Below, one piece after another: positions 63,813-64,000 of a stretch of DNA of 64,000 nucleotides. The position numbers and the translations under genes were made by a program. This DNA is from Tribonema minus (lineage: Eukaryota > Sar > Xanthophyceae > Tribonematales > Tribonemataceae), in NCBI GenBank assembly GCA_017506865.1, contig JAFCMP010000535.1, forward strand, positions 434,001 through 498,000. The letters are read 5' to 3'. Position 1 is the stretch's first letter, and the number at the start of each line of letters is the position of its first letter. Below the pieces are notes generated by a model, which saw only the letters and a program-made list of their open reading frames with translations, was not told where the DNA came from and made no database searches.

Positions 63813-64000
63813 GTACGCGTGAGTCTCTCCGTGCTGAGATGTTTTCCATGTCCGGATTTCCCACGAGCTTTGGTTGTGTCTCTGAGGTGATCTGTCTGAG
63901 CTGATAGCGGAGAATAAAGTGTGCTTGTTGTTTGACACGGTGCTGCAGCTGATGGCGCGGTGCATGATGCAGTGTTTGAATCTAGTAGATTGCAGCGTTC

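Overview
The window looks like nuclear DNA of a GC-rich unicellular eukaryote, most likely a microalga (a haptophyte would fit, but the sequence alone does not prove it). Host genes have GT-AG introns (one is GC-AG) with matching phases, TTAGGG-type telomere-like repeats are scattered through introns, and the DNA carries LINEs plus a large integrated virus-like element.

Left host region (1-25,138). A partial minus-strand transporter exon (1-217) is followed by a 14-exon minus-strand gene (2,022-18,389). I assembled this gene from splice sites and phases; it encodes 602 residues and its N-terminus resembles mitochondrial ribosomal protein mS23. Its introns are full of 128-190 bp tandem repeats, several of which carry copies of the neighbouring exon edge, and of interstitial telomere-like repeats. 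A three-exon tetraspan membrane protein gene (21,979-23,939, minus, 182 residues) has a 5'-truncated LINE copy with a 7-bp target duplication in its second intron.

Virus-like element (25,139-56,782; 31.6 kb). This is a Polinton-like virus (PLV) fossil with exact ends. Each end is a 30-bp palindrome (perfect at the right, one mismatched pair at the left), inside terminal inverted repeats of about 0.3 kb, flanked by the 5-bp duplication GCTGG. The insertion cut a host reading frame that can be read on both sides. It carries the expected module: packaging ATPase, penton-like and double-jelly-roll capsid proteins, a fibre-like cluster, a collagen-like protein, a DDE integrase, a TVpol-like polymerase, a superfamily 3 helicase and a tyrosine-recombinase or telomere-resolvase-like protein. 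It also has a GNAT, zinc-finger proteins and an SMP-like small protein. Subterminal 75/76-bp minisatellite arrays lie in opposite orientation near the two ends. A nested inverted repeat between the diverging integrase and polymerase genes is a candidate origin. The element is damaged: roughly ten breaks, counting a 9.3-kb LINE inserted in the integrase gene.

Nested LINE (38,422-47,690). A near-pristine non-LTR retrotransposon of the restriction-like-endonuclease type has one 2,980-codon frame (OTU-like protease, reverse transcriptase, CCHC knuckle, endonuclease) and an 8-bp target duplication. Shorter copies of the same family lie at about 20,133-20,421 and 22,194-22,749.

Right host region (56,788-64,000). 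It holds a 9-bp satellite that flips strand, plus-strand exon candidates, a stretch of decayed coding sequence, a second LINE family (about 60,130-62,410) and a small coiled-coil gene (62,949-63,263).
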